A stretch of DNA of 64,000 nucleotides from Psychrobacter sp. Cmf 22.2 (GCF_001921745.1 NZ_MRYA01000002.1:248001-312000), one strand, 5' to 3'; positions 33,583-43,132 are shown, numbered from the stretch's first letter. A program made the numbers and translations. Notes: generated by a model from the sequence alone, not told the origin.

Positions 33583-34803
33583 ATGAATACAAAACACTCT
33601 GAAAAAACCAACACTTTATCATTACCGTCTACGCCTTATTATTTGCTTGATGAAGCGGCAATCGTTGCCAATATGCAGACTATCGCGCGTCTGTGTGAGT
33701 TGTCTGGTGCCAAGGCTTTGCTTGCGCTAAAGTGTTTTGCCACGTGGGGCGTGTTTGATGTGATGCAGCCTTATTTGCATGGTACGACTTCATCGTCACT
33801 CAATGAAGTGCGGTTAGGCTATGAAACTTTTGGTAATAATAGCGCCGATAGCAATGATGAAGATAAAAAAGAAACCCATGCTTACAGCGTCGCCTATAGC
33901 GCCGATGAAATCGACGAAGTATTAAGCTATGCGGACAAGATTATCTTTAACTCTATCTCGCAGTTGCATGCCTTTAAAGATAAAGCGCGTGCACAGAACA
34001 TCCCTGTCGGGCTACGTCTCAACCCAAAGACCAGTAACTCGTCTTTTATCATCGCTGATCCTGCCCGGCCTTTTAGCCGCTTGGGCGAGTATGATAAAGA
34101 CAAAATCAAGGCGGTACTTGGCGATATCACAGGCGTGATGATTCATAACAACTGCGAGAATGACAGCTTTGAGGCGTTTAGCGCAAGCTTAGCGGATATA
34201 GAAGATAGGTTTGGTGATGTTTTAGCGCAGCTCGAGTGGGTCAGCTTGGGCGGCGGTATTCATTTTATCGCACCTGATTATCCATTAGAAAAATTGGCCG
34301 ACAGATTAAAAGGCTTTAGTGAAAAATACGGCGTACAAGTCTACCTTGAGCCAGGTGAGGCGAGCATTCACGGCGCTGGCACGCTGGTCACGACAGTGCT
34401 GGACACCATGCACAATGACAAAAACCTCGCCGTCGTCGATGCCTCTATCGAGGCGCATATGCTTGATTTGCTCATTTATCGCGAGTCTGCGCCAATCACT
34501 TCTGTCAATGCAGAGTCAGTAGAGGTGATGCCTGTCGATCAAGCGCAACAAGATGCTGCTGACAATACTATTATCTACGGCCGCTCCTGTTTGGCAGGCG
34601 ATATCTTTGGTGAGTATGCTTTGGCGCATGAACTGCAAGTGGGTGATACCGTTGCGTTTGGTAATGCGGCAGGCTATACCATGGTAAAGAAGAACTGGTT
34701 TAATGGTGTTAATATGCCAGCGATTGTGATTCGACGTCTAGATGGCAGTATTGATGTGCAGCGCGAATTTGATTATCAAGATTACAAAGCCAGCTTGTCT
34801 TAG
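33583..34803 (+). CDS. nspC: carboxy(nor)spermidine decarboxylase
   Basis: A 406-aa PLP enzyme of the alanine-racemase-fold decarboxylase class. It decarboxylates carboxyspermidine or carboxynorspermidine to spermidine or norspermidine. Visible: TPYYLLDEAAIVANM start, PLP-lysine context ALLALKCFATWGVF, GLRLNPKTSNSSF, MIHNNCEND, VSLGGGIHF, VYLEPGEASI and the substrate-binding YGRSCLAGDIFGEY. Its partner (carboxy(nor)spermidine dehydrogenase) is downstream at 35232, reversed from biochemical order but the usual pairing. Which polyamine is made depends on the amine supplied (putrescine or diaminopropane), not visible here. A MITE-like repeat begins one base after its stop codon. Confidence 0.9.
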   Translation: MNTKHSEKTNTLSLPSTPYYLLDEAAIVANMQTIARLCELSGAKALLALKCFATWGVFDVMQPYLHGTTSSSLNEVRLGYETFGNNSADSNDEDKKETHAYSVAYSADEIDEVLSYADKIIFNSISQLHAFKDKARAQNIPVGLRLNPKTSNSSFIIADPARPFSRLGEYDKDKIKAVLGDITGVMIHNNCENDSFEAFSASLADIEDRFGDVLAQLEWVSLGGGIHFIAPDYPLEKLADRLKGFSEKYGVQVYLEPGEASIHGAGTLVTTVLDTMHNDKNLAVVDASIEAHMLDLLIYRESAPITSVNAESVEVMPVDQAQQDAADNTIIYGRSCLAGDIFGEYALAHELQVGDTVAFGNAAGYTMVKKNWFNGVNMPAIVIRRLDGSIDVQREFDYQDYKASLS

Positions 34804-34950
34804 TATAGTTGAATCCAAATAAATCAGATACATGGCTATCAAGCCGCTCAATGAAACGTTGTTTTTCTTGCTTGCTGTGCCTACGCAGACAGATGCTGCG
34901 AAAAACAACGTTTCATCTCACTGTATCGTTTTTATATCGGATTGACTATA
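34804..34950 (-). repeat. MITE-like palindromic repeat, copy A
   Basis: A 147-bp element between the two polyamine genes. Its ends are inverted (TATAGTtgAATCC at 34804 and GGATTgACTATA ending at 34950). Inside is a perfect 17-bp inverted repeat (34851-34867 and 34900-34916) around a loop. Read on the minus strand it aligns with copy B at 47746-47890: shared start TATAGT, then TATAAAA-x-CGATA-x-AGTG, a 39-nt core (34862-34900) with only four mismatches including TGTCTGCG and AGGCACAGCAAGC, and a shared end ATGTATCTG..TATTT..GAATC. No coding capacity. Confidence 0.85.
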
Positions 34951-35231
34951 TAAGGCTTCGTCGTTAAAGTTAAGTTATCAAAAACAAAGACTTAAGGTTA
35001 ATTATTAAAACTTTTAGTTCGTTGGTTTTTTATACATTATTTTTGCCGATAGTGGGATAAAAATTGTTATAATCGCCTCGGGCAAACAGCCATCGATAAA
35101 ATGGTGCTTGCTCGACGGGTGCGTGGGTTTTCCTCGGTCTTCCTTTTTAATTCACGCATATCATTCACTCGTTTCTGTTTTGCATAGCCAATATCAATGG
35201 TATCGACAGGGACACAAAGGAGGATTGTTCA
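34951..35231. other. intergenic leader of the carboxy(nor)spermidine dehydrogenase gene
   Basis: Downstream of repeat copy A. It holds a likely promoter (TTGCCG at 35043 and TATAAT at 35068, 19-bp spacer) and a structured transcript leader of about 150 nt (hairpin listed separately). No gene is visible. Confidence 0.5.
35043..35114 (+). promoter_or_regulatory. promoter and leader hairpin before the carboxy(nor)spermidine dehydrogenase gene
   Basis: A -10 box TATAAT lies at 35068-35073. Immediately after the expected start, CGGGCAA (35079-35085) pairs with TTGCTCG (35108-35114), and inside it CA-CCAT pairs with ATGG-TG around a CGATAAA loop. The result is one long hairpin in the 5' leader. 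Such a structure could be regulatory, for example polyamine-responsive; this is inference. Confidence 0.4.
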
Positions 35232-36503
35232 TTGAACACAAATCAAACCAAATCTAGTAAAAAAAACGTACTCATTATTGGCGCAGGTGGTGTCGCTCAA
35301 GTGGCTGCGCATAAATGTGCAATGCATAACGATGTGCTGGGCGAGATTCATATTGCTTCACGTACCAAAGATAAGTGCGATGCTATCGCTCAAAGCGTCA
35401 AAGACAAAGGTAGCTTTAAGCAAGCAGCAGTCTTGCATACCCATCAAGTCGATGCCATGGACAGCCAAGCGCTTGTGCAGCTAATACAAGACACTGGCGT
35501 ACAAATCGTCATCAACGTCGGCTCGGCATTTATCAATATGACCGTATTAGAGGCCTGTATTGAGACGGGCGTGGCTTATATTGACACTGCCATCCATGAA
35601 GATCCACGTAAGATTTGTGAGACGCCGCCATGGTATGACAACTACGAATGGAAGCGTAAACAGCGCTGTGCCGACAATAACGTCACAGCGATCTTGGGTG
35701 CAGGGTTTGATCCGGGTGTGGTCAACGCTTATGCGCGTCTGGGCTATGACATGATGGACACAGGTTCGGTCACTGATATCGACATTATCGACATCAATGC
35801 CGGCAGTCACGGCAAGTACTTTGCCACCAACTTCGACCCTGAGATTAATTTCCGTGAGTTTACCGGTACGGTGTACTCTTGGCAGGACAGCAAGTGGCAG
35901 TCGAATAAGATGTTTGAGGTCAAGCGTACCGATGATTTGCCTGTGGTCGGTGAGCAAAACAGCTACTTAAGTGGACATGATGAGATTCACTCATTATCAG
36001 CCAACCTAGATGTGCCAAATATTCGTTTTTGGATGGGCTTTGGCGAGCATTATATCAATGTCTTTACCGTGCTCCAAAACCTAGGTCTATTGTCTGAGCA
36101 GCCAGTAACGACCGCCGAAGGACAAGAAGTGATTCCGCTAAAGGTGGTCAAAGCGGTACTACCAGACCCAAGCTCGCTTGCACCAAACTATACCGGCAAG
36201 ACCTGCATCGGTGACAAGGTCAAAGGCCAAATAGATGGTGTTGATAGCGAGGTCTTTATTTACAATGTCTCAGACCATAAAGACGCCTACAATGAAGTCG
36301 GTAGCCAAGGTATCTCTTATACCGCAGGCGTGCCGCCCGTTGCCGCAGCCATGCTGGTTGCGACCGGCGAGTGGGACGCGGGCAAGATGGTCAATGTCGA
36401 AGAGCTCGATGCCAAACCTTTTATTAATCTATTGAATAAGATTGGTCTGCCAACGCGTATTCAAGACGCCAAGGGTGACAGAGCGCTTGAGTTTGATATT
36501 TAA
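35232..36503 (+). CDS. carboxy(nor)spermidine dehydrogenase (saccharopine dehydrogenase family)
   Basis: A 423-aa NAD(P)-dependent enzyme that condenses aspartate semialdehyde with putrescine or diaminopropane to form carboxyspermidine or carboxynorspermidine, the substrate of NspC upstream. The Rossmann motif VLIIGAGGVAQVAAHKCA is near the N-terminus, followed by NVGSAFINMTVLEACIETGVAYIDTAIHEDP, GAGFDPGVVNAYARL and a C-terminal TAGVPPVAAAMLVATGEW. The start is a TTG at 35232: AAGGAGG lies 8 bases upstream and no ATG is close enough, so a non-ATG start with a very strong ribosome-binding site is the best reading. A terminator follows 20 bp after the stop. Confidence 0.92.
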   Translation: MNTNQTKSSKKNVLIIGAGGVAQVAAHKCAMHNDVLGEIHIASRTKDKCDAIAQSVKDKGSFKQAAVLHTHQVDAMDSQALVQLIQDTGVQIVINVGSAFINMTVLEACIETGVAYIDTAIHEDPRKICETPPWYDNYEWKRKQRCADNNVTAILGAGFDPGVVNAYARLGYDMMDTGSVTDIDIIDINAGSHGKYFATNFDPEINFREFTGTVYSWQDSKWQSNKMFEVKRTDDLPVVGEQNSYLSGHDEIHSLSANLDVPNIRFWMGFGEHYINVFTVLQNLGLLSEQPVTTAEGQEVIPLKVVKAVLPDPSSLAPNYTGKTCIGDKVKGQIDGVDSEVFIYNVSDHKDAYNEVGSQGISYTAGVPPVAAAMLVATGEWDAGKMVNVEELDAKPFINLLNKIGLPTRIQDAKGDRALEFDI

Positions 36504-36523
36504 AAGACTCATTGTCTGCTAGA

Positions 36524-36563
36524 TGAGCCCACCTATTCTTTTTGAGGATAGGTGGGCTTTTTA
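36524..36563 (+). terminator. terminator after carboxy(nor)spermidine dehydrogenase
   Basis: Perfect 11-bp stem AGCCCACCTAT / ATAGGTGGGCT followed by a T run. Confidence 0.92.
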
Positions 36564-36770
36564 ATAAATTTAAATATCACTCGCCATTTACACTTTTTGT
36601 ACTCATTCCATGGACATTATTTATAACAATCCTGCGTGACACATTACCACCACTATTAAATTACTGAGTATATGACATAATCCTATTATTAAATAATATA
36701 ATTACTTAGCTTATGATTCAGGTCTTCTGCAAACGATCAATCTAAGCTAGAGGCAGGGGGTAAAATAAGA

Positions 36771-38966
36771 ATGACCAACGAACCAAATGACGACAATTTA
36801 ACCGGGGCTGGCAAGCCAAATGAACAAATTGAGAGTTCACGCACACCGTTTGAGCGCAGTCAATTTGGTGGTACAGAGCGTCAATCTAAACCCTTTGATG
36901 AAGACCTACCCATATCCCGTAGCGATCTTAGACGAGGCGCGCAAGAGTTGTCAGAAAACAGCGTGGCTCATATTAATTGGAGCGTGCTGATTATCTCATC
37001 GATAGTCATTGTTGCCTTTTCATTATGGGCAATTTTTATGCCTGCTAGTGCCAGTACAACCATGAAAACAGTCGTGGATTGGATTGCAACCAACCTTGGC
37101 TGGTATTACGTGATTACAATGGTGATGGTCATTGGTTTTGTATTGTGGGTGGCATTGTCTAAGGAGGGCAGTGTGCGCCTTGGGCCTGATGATTCACGGC
37201 CACAGTACAAGCTTGGCACTTAGGCGGCGATGTTATTTGCCGCTGGGGTTGGTATTGATCTATTGTTTTTCTCGGTCACCGGTCCTGTCGTCCAGTATTT
37301 AACGCCACCCTCTGGTGATGGGGCGAGTGCTGAAGCCATGCAGGATGCCGTTGTTTGGACGATGTTTCATTACGGTATCGCTGGTTGGTCAGTTTACGCA
37401 TTGCTTGGTATGGCTATGGGTTATTTTGCTTATCGCTGGAATATGCCGTTATCGATTCGTGCCGCTTTATACCCTCTACTTGGTAAGCGTGTAAAAGGCT
37501 CTATCGGTCATGGTATTAGTATTATCGCTTTAGTAGGCACGGTATTTGGTGTCGCGACGACAATGGGCATTGGTGTGGTACTGCTTAACGTTGGTTTCTC
37601 AAAGCTATTTGGTTTAGAAGAAGGCTTAACGCTGCAAATAGCTTTAGTGGTTGGTGCGGTTATTTTAACTATTTTGGCGACCACCTCAGGGGTTGATCGC
37701 GGTATCCGCTGGATATCGGAGCTAAACCTTTGGAGTGCAGTGGCGATGATGGCGTTTATTCTTGTCGCTGGCGAGACAGCATTTTTATTAAACGCTCTGG
37801 TCGAAAATTTGGGACAGTTCTTTGTTACTTTGCCCTCTAGAATGTTCAAAACCTTTGCTTATGTCCCCGGTAGCAGTGACTGGATGGGCAGTTGGACGCT
37901 GTTCTTTTGGGCGTTTTGGCTGGCATGGGGGCCATTTGTTGGTGTGTTTTTAGCGCGTATTTCGCGTGGACGTACGCTACGTGAGTTCGTCATTGCAGCG
38001 ATTACTGTACCCGTATTATGCGATTTTATTATCGTTTCTTTCTTTGGAAACTCAGCGCTTTATGAGGTATTACAAGGCAATACAGCCTTTGCTGAGCTTG
38101 CGGTTCAAAGCCCAGAGCGCGGTTGGTATGCGTTGCTTGAATTATTCCCAGGGGCGACTATCTTGGTGGCTTTAGCGACGCTGTCAGGTTTGCTGTTCTA
38201 TATCACCAGTGCTAACTCAGGCGCGATGGTTATGTCGAATTTCTCAACGTCCATTCCCGATCCAAGCGAGGACGGTCCTAAGTGGCTACGTATATTTTGG
38301 GCGGTATTGACAGCGATGTTGACTATCTCTATGTTGATTGCAGGCGGGGTCATCACGATGGAGTATGCCACGCTTATCTTTGCGCTCCCAGTGACTATTA
38401 TTGCCTACCTAGTAATGTTATCTTTTTCTAAAGCGCTAAGAATTGAGCGCGCTGAAAACGAAGGCAAAGTGCTACGCCGTCCTTCTATAGCGCCAAGCGG
38501 TGGTCATATACCAGAGCGCTCATGGAAACAGCGATTGGGGCAGATGCTGACTTATCCCTCCAAACGTGAAGCGGTACATTACTTGGATCGTGTCGTGAGA
38601 CCTGCGCTCAATGATGTGGCCAATGAGTTTGAACGTCAAGGTTATGAGATCGACCGCGATAACATTCCACATATAGATAACGATATTGATATTGGTGGCC
38701 CACTATTAAAAGTTGCCTCCGATGCAAAGAATAACTTTTACTACCAAGTGTCAATGGTCGAGACGCCGTCACCGACTTTCAGTGGCAAAATGGCGCCAAA
38801 TACCGACGTTTATTATCGTTTAGAGGTGACAACTCAGACTGGTTCAGGCGGTTATGATTTAATGGGCTTGACCAAGCAGCAAGTTATCGACGATGTGCTT
38901 GAACAATATCAAGCCTATTTAACCTTTATTAGTACTCCAACGGACACGGTAATCAATACACTATAA
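36771..38966 (+). pseudogene. betT: BCCT-family choline/betaine transporter (BetT-like), interrupted by an amber codon
   Basis: Two open frames, 36771-37223 and 37230-38966, are in the same reading frame and are separated only by TAG-GCG-GCG. Together they give a BetT-type transporter of about 731 codons: N-terminal soluble tail, SVAHINWSVLIIS first membrane segment, SVRLGPDDSRPQYKLGT, then AAMLFAAGVGIDLLFFSVTGPV, the BCCT core (LFFWAFWLAWGPFVGVFLARISRGRT) and a long C-terminal cytosolic domain. The stop sits where BCCT proteins have a conserved tryptophan just before AMLFAAG, so TGG to TAG by one base explains it. Reinitiation at the ATG at 37230 would miss the first segments. Either a recent nonsense mutation, a sequencing error or suppression; the rest of the frame is intact. 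Confidence 0.85.
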
Positions 38967-39127
38967 AAGAATGTTAGCGCTCGCTTAAATCAAGTTGCTT
39001 GGTACTTCTTTTGAATTGTATTAATCATACTATGAATACAAGCATAGGGTTACCGCTAGGTTTTAGCGATAAAAAATAAAAAGTTTTATAATGGATTCAT
39101 TAATCATTAAATCAGGGAGATGATGTT

Positions 39128-39457
39128 ATGGAAATGAAGAGTATACCGTTTGGAATTACCGACTGGACAGAAGTACAAGCAGTAGAAGTCAAAGGTGAGA
39201 CTGGCACAGGATATTGGAAAACGCTTGAATTTAATAATATCAATGTGCATATGGTTGAGTATTCTGCAGGCTATCTTGCTGATCACTGGTGCTATAAAGG
39301 GCATATTTTGTTATGCGTGGAAGGAGAGCTGCACACAGAGTTAAAGGATGGTCGCATCTTTACTCTAACGCCAGGTATGACTTATCAAGTGGCGGACGAT
39401 ACGATTGCCCATCGCTCATCAACACAGGTAGGTGCTAAGCTATTTATTGTTGATTAA
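39128..39457 (+). CDS. DHCW-motif cupin-fold protein
   Basis: A 109-aa single-domain cupin of unknown function. The sequence VEYSAGYLADHWCYKGHILLCVEGELHTELKDGR followed by LTPGMTYQVADDTIAHRSST and KLFIVD fits a small conserved family annotated as DHCW-motif cupins. Candidate metal ligands are the histidines of DHWC, KGH and AHRSS. Soluble, no signal peptide. The ATG at 39128 has GGGAGA upstream. It is followed 96 bp later by the ynfA-like gene; an operon is possible. Confidence 0.85.
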   Translation: MEMKSIPFGITDWTEVQAVEVKGETGTGYWKTLEFNNINVHMVEYSAGYLADHWCYKGHILLCVEGELHTELKDGRIFTLTPGMTYQVADDTIAHRSSTQVGAKLFIVD

Positions 39458-39553
39458 AGGTATCCATAATCTATAACAATAATACAACTTTATAAAATAA
39501 GAGTATGAACTGCAATATATGGCAGCTTTTATCCTCATCAAGGAGTCATTGAT

Positions 39554-39883
39554 TTGCCTGAATTAAAGACAGTTGGTCTTTTTGTGCTGACAGCACTGGC
39601 GGAGATTGTTGGCTGTTATTTGCCTTATTTGTGGTTACGAGAAGGTAAATCAATTTGGCTATTGATTCCTGGTGTGCTTAGTCTGGCAGCCTTTGTATGG
39701 TTGCTGACATTACATCCAACTGAAGCTGGTCGAGTTTATGCGGCTTACGGTGGTGTGTATGTTGCGATGGCAATTTTATGGTTATGGACCATAAACGGCA
39801 TTCGGCCAACCTCATGGGACATACTGGGCTCTGCGGTCGCGCTGACAGGGATGGCGATTATCATGTTCGCCCCGCGTCATTAG
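39554..39883 (+). CDS. YnfA (UPF0060) family small membrane protein
   Basis: A 109-aa inner-membrane protein with four hydrophobic segments, resembling YnfA, a small multidrug-resistance-like family. Diagnostic pieces are [44 protein letters not shown] and [17 protein letters not shown]. The start is a TTG at 39554, 8 bases after AAGGAG; no better ATG exists, and this matches the family length of about 108 aa. Transport activity is suggested for the family, but the substrate here is unknown. Confidence 0.92.
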   Translation: MPELKTVGLFVLTALAEIVGCYLPYLWLREGKSIWLLIPGVLSLAAFVWLLTLHPTEAGRVYAAYGGVYVAMAILWLWTINGIRPTSWDILGSAVALTGMAIIMFAPRH

Positions 39884-40040
39884 TCGCTAATGGCTCTAAG
39901 GAATAGAGGTGTTAATAAGTGCTTACTTACGGATACATATTGATTTGCTATAATAAGTGGTAAGCCAATGATTAAGTCAGGCAAACTCCTACTGGTTAAT
40001 ATTTAGCACGATAGTGCTTATTGTTTTGGTCAAAATTATT

Positions 40041-40655
40041 ATGCGTATACGTAAACTATTCAAATTCGAAAATGCTCATATTGTGCGTAATTGTAGCTCT
40101 GAGCGCTGCAAACACTCTATTCATGGTCACAGTTATCAGATTGAGTTGATTCTTGAGGCCAAGCGTCTAGATCATGGACAGATGGTCTATGATTTTGGGC
40201 TACTAAAATCCTCAATCAAAGACATTATTGATAGTTTTGATCATGCCATTTGTTTTTGGAGTAAAGACGATCCTGAGTATATTGCTGCTTGCAAAAAATT
40301 CAGCGCCCGCTGGATAAGTTTGCCAGTGTCGCCATCCGCAGAGCAGTTCTCACGCGTAATATTCTTTTGGGCGCAAGAGATTTTACAGCAAACCCAAATG
40401 CAAAACGGTGAAGCCGACGTCAGTGTCTATTCGGTAATCGCTCACGAGACTGCTACAGGTTACGCGCAATGCTTCGCTGAAGATGTAGCAAACGCGCAAA
40501 TGGGTAAGCTTAAGCTAGAAGACTTTGAGTTTAGTGAGCAAGTACGCGCTGAGTGGCATGATCCTGAGCTGTATACCAAATTGATTGGTGGTGAACGTTT
40601 TGTCAATCCATCGGTAACCATGCAAGTATATGAACAACAAGTGGGTACAGTCTAA
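40041..40655 (+). CDS. 6-pyruvoyl-tetrahydropterin synthase / QueD-like protein
   Basis: A 204-aa member of the PTPS/QueD fold. The zinc site is visible: histidine in FENAHIVRNC, then SIHGHSYQIEL (H-x-H). Also present are VYDFGLLKSSIKDIIDSFDHAICF and a late HETATGYAQCF. QueD makes 6-carboxy-tetrahydropterin for queuosine; PTPS makes biopterin precursors. The protein is longer than classic QueD (about 120 aa), so the exact reaction is unclear. The ATG at 40041 is used rather than the upstream GTG at 40014; neither has a strong ribosome-binding site. Its stop overlaps the tsaE start (TAATG), implying translational coupling. Confidence 0.82.
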   Translation: MRIRKLFKFENAHIVRNCSSERCKHSIHGHSYQIELILEAKRLDHGQMVYDFGLLKSSIKDIIDSFDHAICFWSKDDPEYIAACKKFSARWISLPVSPSAEQFSRVIFFWAQEILQQTQMQNGEADVSVYSVIAHETATGYAQCFAEDVANAQMGKLKLEDFEFSEQVRAEWHDPELYTKLIGGERFVNPSVTMQVYEQQVGTV

Positions 40656-41173
40656 TGTCTAACCATAACGATACCTGTTTGAGCGATAAACAGTTGCAAA
40701 TATTAACCTTATATTCAGAAACCGATACTGAGCGTTTGGCCAAGCAGCTTGCTACTTTGCTACCTTCAGGTAGTATCTGGTTGGCGGGTGATTTGGGCGC
40801 AGGCAAAACCACATTGACACGCTATTGGTTACAAGCTTTGGGGCATAAGGGCGCGGTGAAAAGCCCAACCTATACTTTGGTTGAGCCTTATAGTATTGAG
40901 CAAGATGACGGTACAACTAAGCTTGTCTACCATACTGATTTATACCGTATACAAGATCCTGAAGAATTATCTCTTATTGGTTTTGATGAGTATCTTGAGG
41001 ATAAGGACGCCCTAGTCATCATTGAATGGCCAAGTCGCGCTGACAATTATCTACCACCTCCTGCGTTGTTTATTGACATTACCCAAAGCGTAGATGAGAC
41101 TCGTCAGGTTGAAATAAGACTATCAAAGGTAGGACAAGCACAAGGACTGGACTTATCATTACTAAATATTTAG
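40655..41173 (+). CDS. tsaE: tRNA threonylcarbamoyladenosine biosynthesis ATPase TsaE
   Basis: A 172-aa P-loop ATPase that works with TsaB and TsaD to make the t6A modification on tRNAs. The Walker A motif is GDLGAGKTTLTRYWLQALG; KSPTYTLVEPY, the DLYRIQDPEELSLIGFDEYL segment and IEWPSR are typical. A 35-residue N-terminal tail is longer than usual. The start overlaps the preceding stop by one base, and mutL follows 44 bp downstream, matching the widespread tsaE-(amiB)-mutL-miaA-hfq order but without amiB. Confidence 0.93.
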   Translation: MSNHNDTCLSDKQLQILTLYSETDTERLAKQLATLLPSGSIWLAGDLGAGKTTLTRYWLQALGHKGAVKSPTYTLVEPYSIEQDDGTTKLVYHTDLYRIQDPEELSLIGFDEYLEDKDALVIIEWPSRADNYLPPPALFIDITQSVDETRQVEIRLSKVGQAQGLDLSLLNI

Positions 41174-41217
41174 TTTGGTAAAACACGTTCGGGTTTCACA
41201 ATATATGACACTCCTCA

Positions 41218-43035
41218 ATGCCAGATAACTATCCAAATACACGTATCAAAAAACTATCACCATTGCTAATCAATCAACTGGCAGCCGGTGAGGTCGTAAC
41301 GCGTCCGGCAGCAGTGGTTAAAGAGTTGCTAGAAAATGCCATTGATGCTGGTGCTTGCAATATTGAAGTACATATCACTCAAGGTGGTATGGGTATGATA
41401 GAGGTAGTGGACGACGGTATCGGCATTCATCCTGATGATATGGTCATGGCAATTACCCGTCATGCAACCAGTAAAGTCGCTGATGTGGCTAATTTGCATG
41501 GTATTACGACGTTAGGTTTTCGCGGGGAGGCATTGGCAGCGACAGCGGCTGTTTCTCGTCTGACTTTAACCAGTAGTCATGATGACAGCGGTATTGGTCG
41601 TCAGTTACAGGTCGCAGGCGTATTAGAAGATAGCCCAAAGCTAGTACCTGTCGTACATAAACGCGGTACGACGATCACGGTTAAAGATTTATACTTTAAC
41701 GTACCAGCACGCCGAGGCAATCTAAAGTCTATTGCGACTGAGTTTGGACATATCGAAACCATCGTACGTGAAGTAGCTTTGGCGCGGGCAGATGTGGCAC
41801 TAAGTCTGTTTCACGATAATAAAAAGCGCTTGGCACTATCGTCAAGTTCTATAGTACCAAGTCTGATGTCTACAAATGACAAATATGAACGCGATCAGTC
41901 TGTCGGAGTCAATGGGAGTAGTGACAACACTGATCGTTTGCCATTATCACGCCTTGAGCAAGCAACTGGTATCTCATTAATGGATGACGCATTAGAGGTA
42001 ATAGTCGATCTATCCAGTCTAATGCAGGCATCTGTAGAATATGCTGACCAAGCAAATGCTAGTAGTCAGGCAAGTATCAATGGTTGGTTATGGCCTAGCG
42101 ATAAACAAAAGCGACAGCAGGACAGTTTGCCAAAGCTATTATACGTAAATGGCCGTTTGGTTAAAGAACCAATAATCAGTAATCAGATTCGACAGCTTGC
42201 ACAGCATGCTCAATTAGATGTCATGGGGTATGCGCTTTATTTTGATGTTCCTACTAAATGGCTAAATATTAATGTGCATCCGTCTAAACAGCGCATCAAG
42301 ATAAGCCCGCTTAACAACATCATGGCGCATTTAAGCCATGCAATTCGTTTAAAGCTAAAAAAGCAAGCTTTGACAAGTAAATCATTGGATGATTTGTCAC
42401 TTAACATGTCTGCTACTAACGACTTACTACAAAGCCGGCAAGTACAAACGCCTAAATATCCGTATCAGGTGTCATCAGATACGACGTTTTCTAAAAAACT
42501 AGCGAACTCTTATTCAGCAAATGCTTCTGTAAAAAAGTCTTATACTGACAAATCATTGCAGCAAGATATTAAGCCTGTGAGTGTAGTTTCAAATGTTAAC
42601 GTTAATAGCGCTAGTAGTTTAAATGGTTCAGATATATCAATCAAATCTCTACCAGTTTGCTTAGACGTTATTGATATGATGGATAGCGTGATCAGTAAGT
42701 TTTCACATATTGAGGCTATTGATAACAAAAAATTGCCTTGGCTGTTATTTTATAATAAAGGCCAGTGTGTGCTGATTAGTGCAGAGGCTTGGCAGTCGAA
42801 AATGCGCTCGCTATTCGAGTCACGTATACTGAGTGACAATGTACTTAAAAGAAGCAAACTGCCTGATAGTCCTATATATATCAACCAACAGCTTGCAACT
42901 GTAAGTACGCAAATGAGTGCGCAGGATTTGGCAGTTTTTATAGCGGATACAGAAAAGCTGCTAATTGATGAGGCAATCATAAACATTGATCGCAATCAAT
43001 TGATCTCATTTATGTTGTCGTCTTTACCTGAATAA
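41218..43035 (+). CDS. mutL: DNA mismatch repair protein MutL
   Basis: A 605-aa GHKL ATPase that couples MutS mismatch recognition to MutH/UvrD-like downstream steps. N-terminal motifs: LLINQLAAGEVVTRPAAVVKELLENAIDAGA (Bergerat ATP site), VVDDGIGIHPDDM and TTLGFRGEALAATAAVSRL; KLLYVNGRLVKEP and NVHPSKQRIK mark the end of the ATPase/transducer part. The middle (about residues 390-490) is a Ser/Asn-rich linker. The C-terminal dimerisation domain is short, and the DQHA..E endonuclease motif seen in MutL of MutH-less bacteria is not visible. The ATG at 41218 has a poor ribosome-binding site. Confidence 0.95.
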   Translation: MPDNYPNTRIKKLSPLLINQLAAGEVVTRPAAVVKELLENAIDAGACNIEVHITQGGMGMIEVVDDGIGIHPDDMVMAITRHATSKVADVANLHGITTLGFRGEALAATAAVSRLTLTSSHDDSGIGRQLQVAGVLEDSPKLVPVVHKRGTTITVKDLYFNVPARRGNLKSIATEFGHIETIVREVALARADVALSLFHDNKKRLALSSSSIVPSLMSTNDKYERDQSVGVNGSSDNTDRLPLSRLEQATGISLMDDALEVIVDLSSLMQASVEYADQANASSQASINGWLWPSDKQKRQQDSLPKLLYVNGRLVKEPIISNQIRQLAQHAQLDVMGYALYFDVPTKWLNINVHPSKQRIKISPLNNIMAHLSHAIRLKLKKQALTSKSLDDLSLNMSATNDLLQSRQVQTPKYPYQVSSDTTFSKKLANSYSANASVKKSYTDKSLQQDIKPVSVVSNVNVNSASSLNGSDISIKSLPVCLDVIDMMDSVISKFSHIEAIDNKKLPWLLFYNKGQCVLISAEAWQSKMRSLFESRILSDNVLKRSKLPDSPIYINQQLATVSTQMSAQDLAVFIADTEKLLIDEAIINIDRNQLISFMLSSLPE

Positions 43036-43132
43036 ATTACGACCCAATCTAATTATAAAAAGCAGATGACGTGCTTATAAACAGCCAGTCTCTAGTTCGA
43101 CTATTTAAATTATTACTCACAAAGGCAATTCT

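Noticed and set aside
35547-35957. A 136-codon minus-strand ORF inside the carboxy(nor)spermidine dehydrogenase gene
   Set aside because: It is antisense to a conserved enzyme and has no ribosome-binding site or recognisable motif.
37230-38966. Treating the second BCCT frame as an independent complete gene
   Set aside because: It is in frame with the preceding part, and the conserved first membrane region and SRPQYKLGT-type motif lie upstream of the stop; it would start in the middle of a conserved helix.
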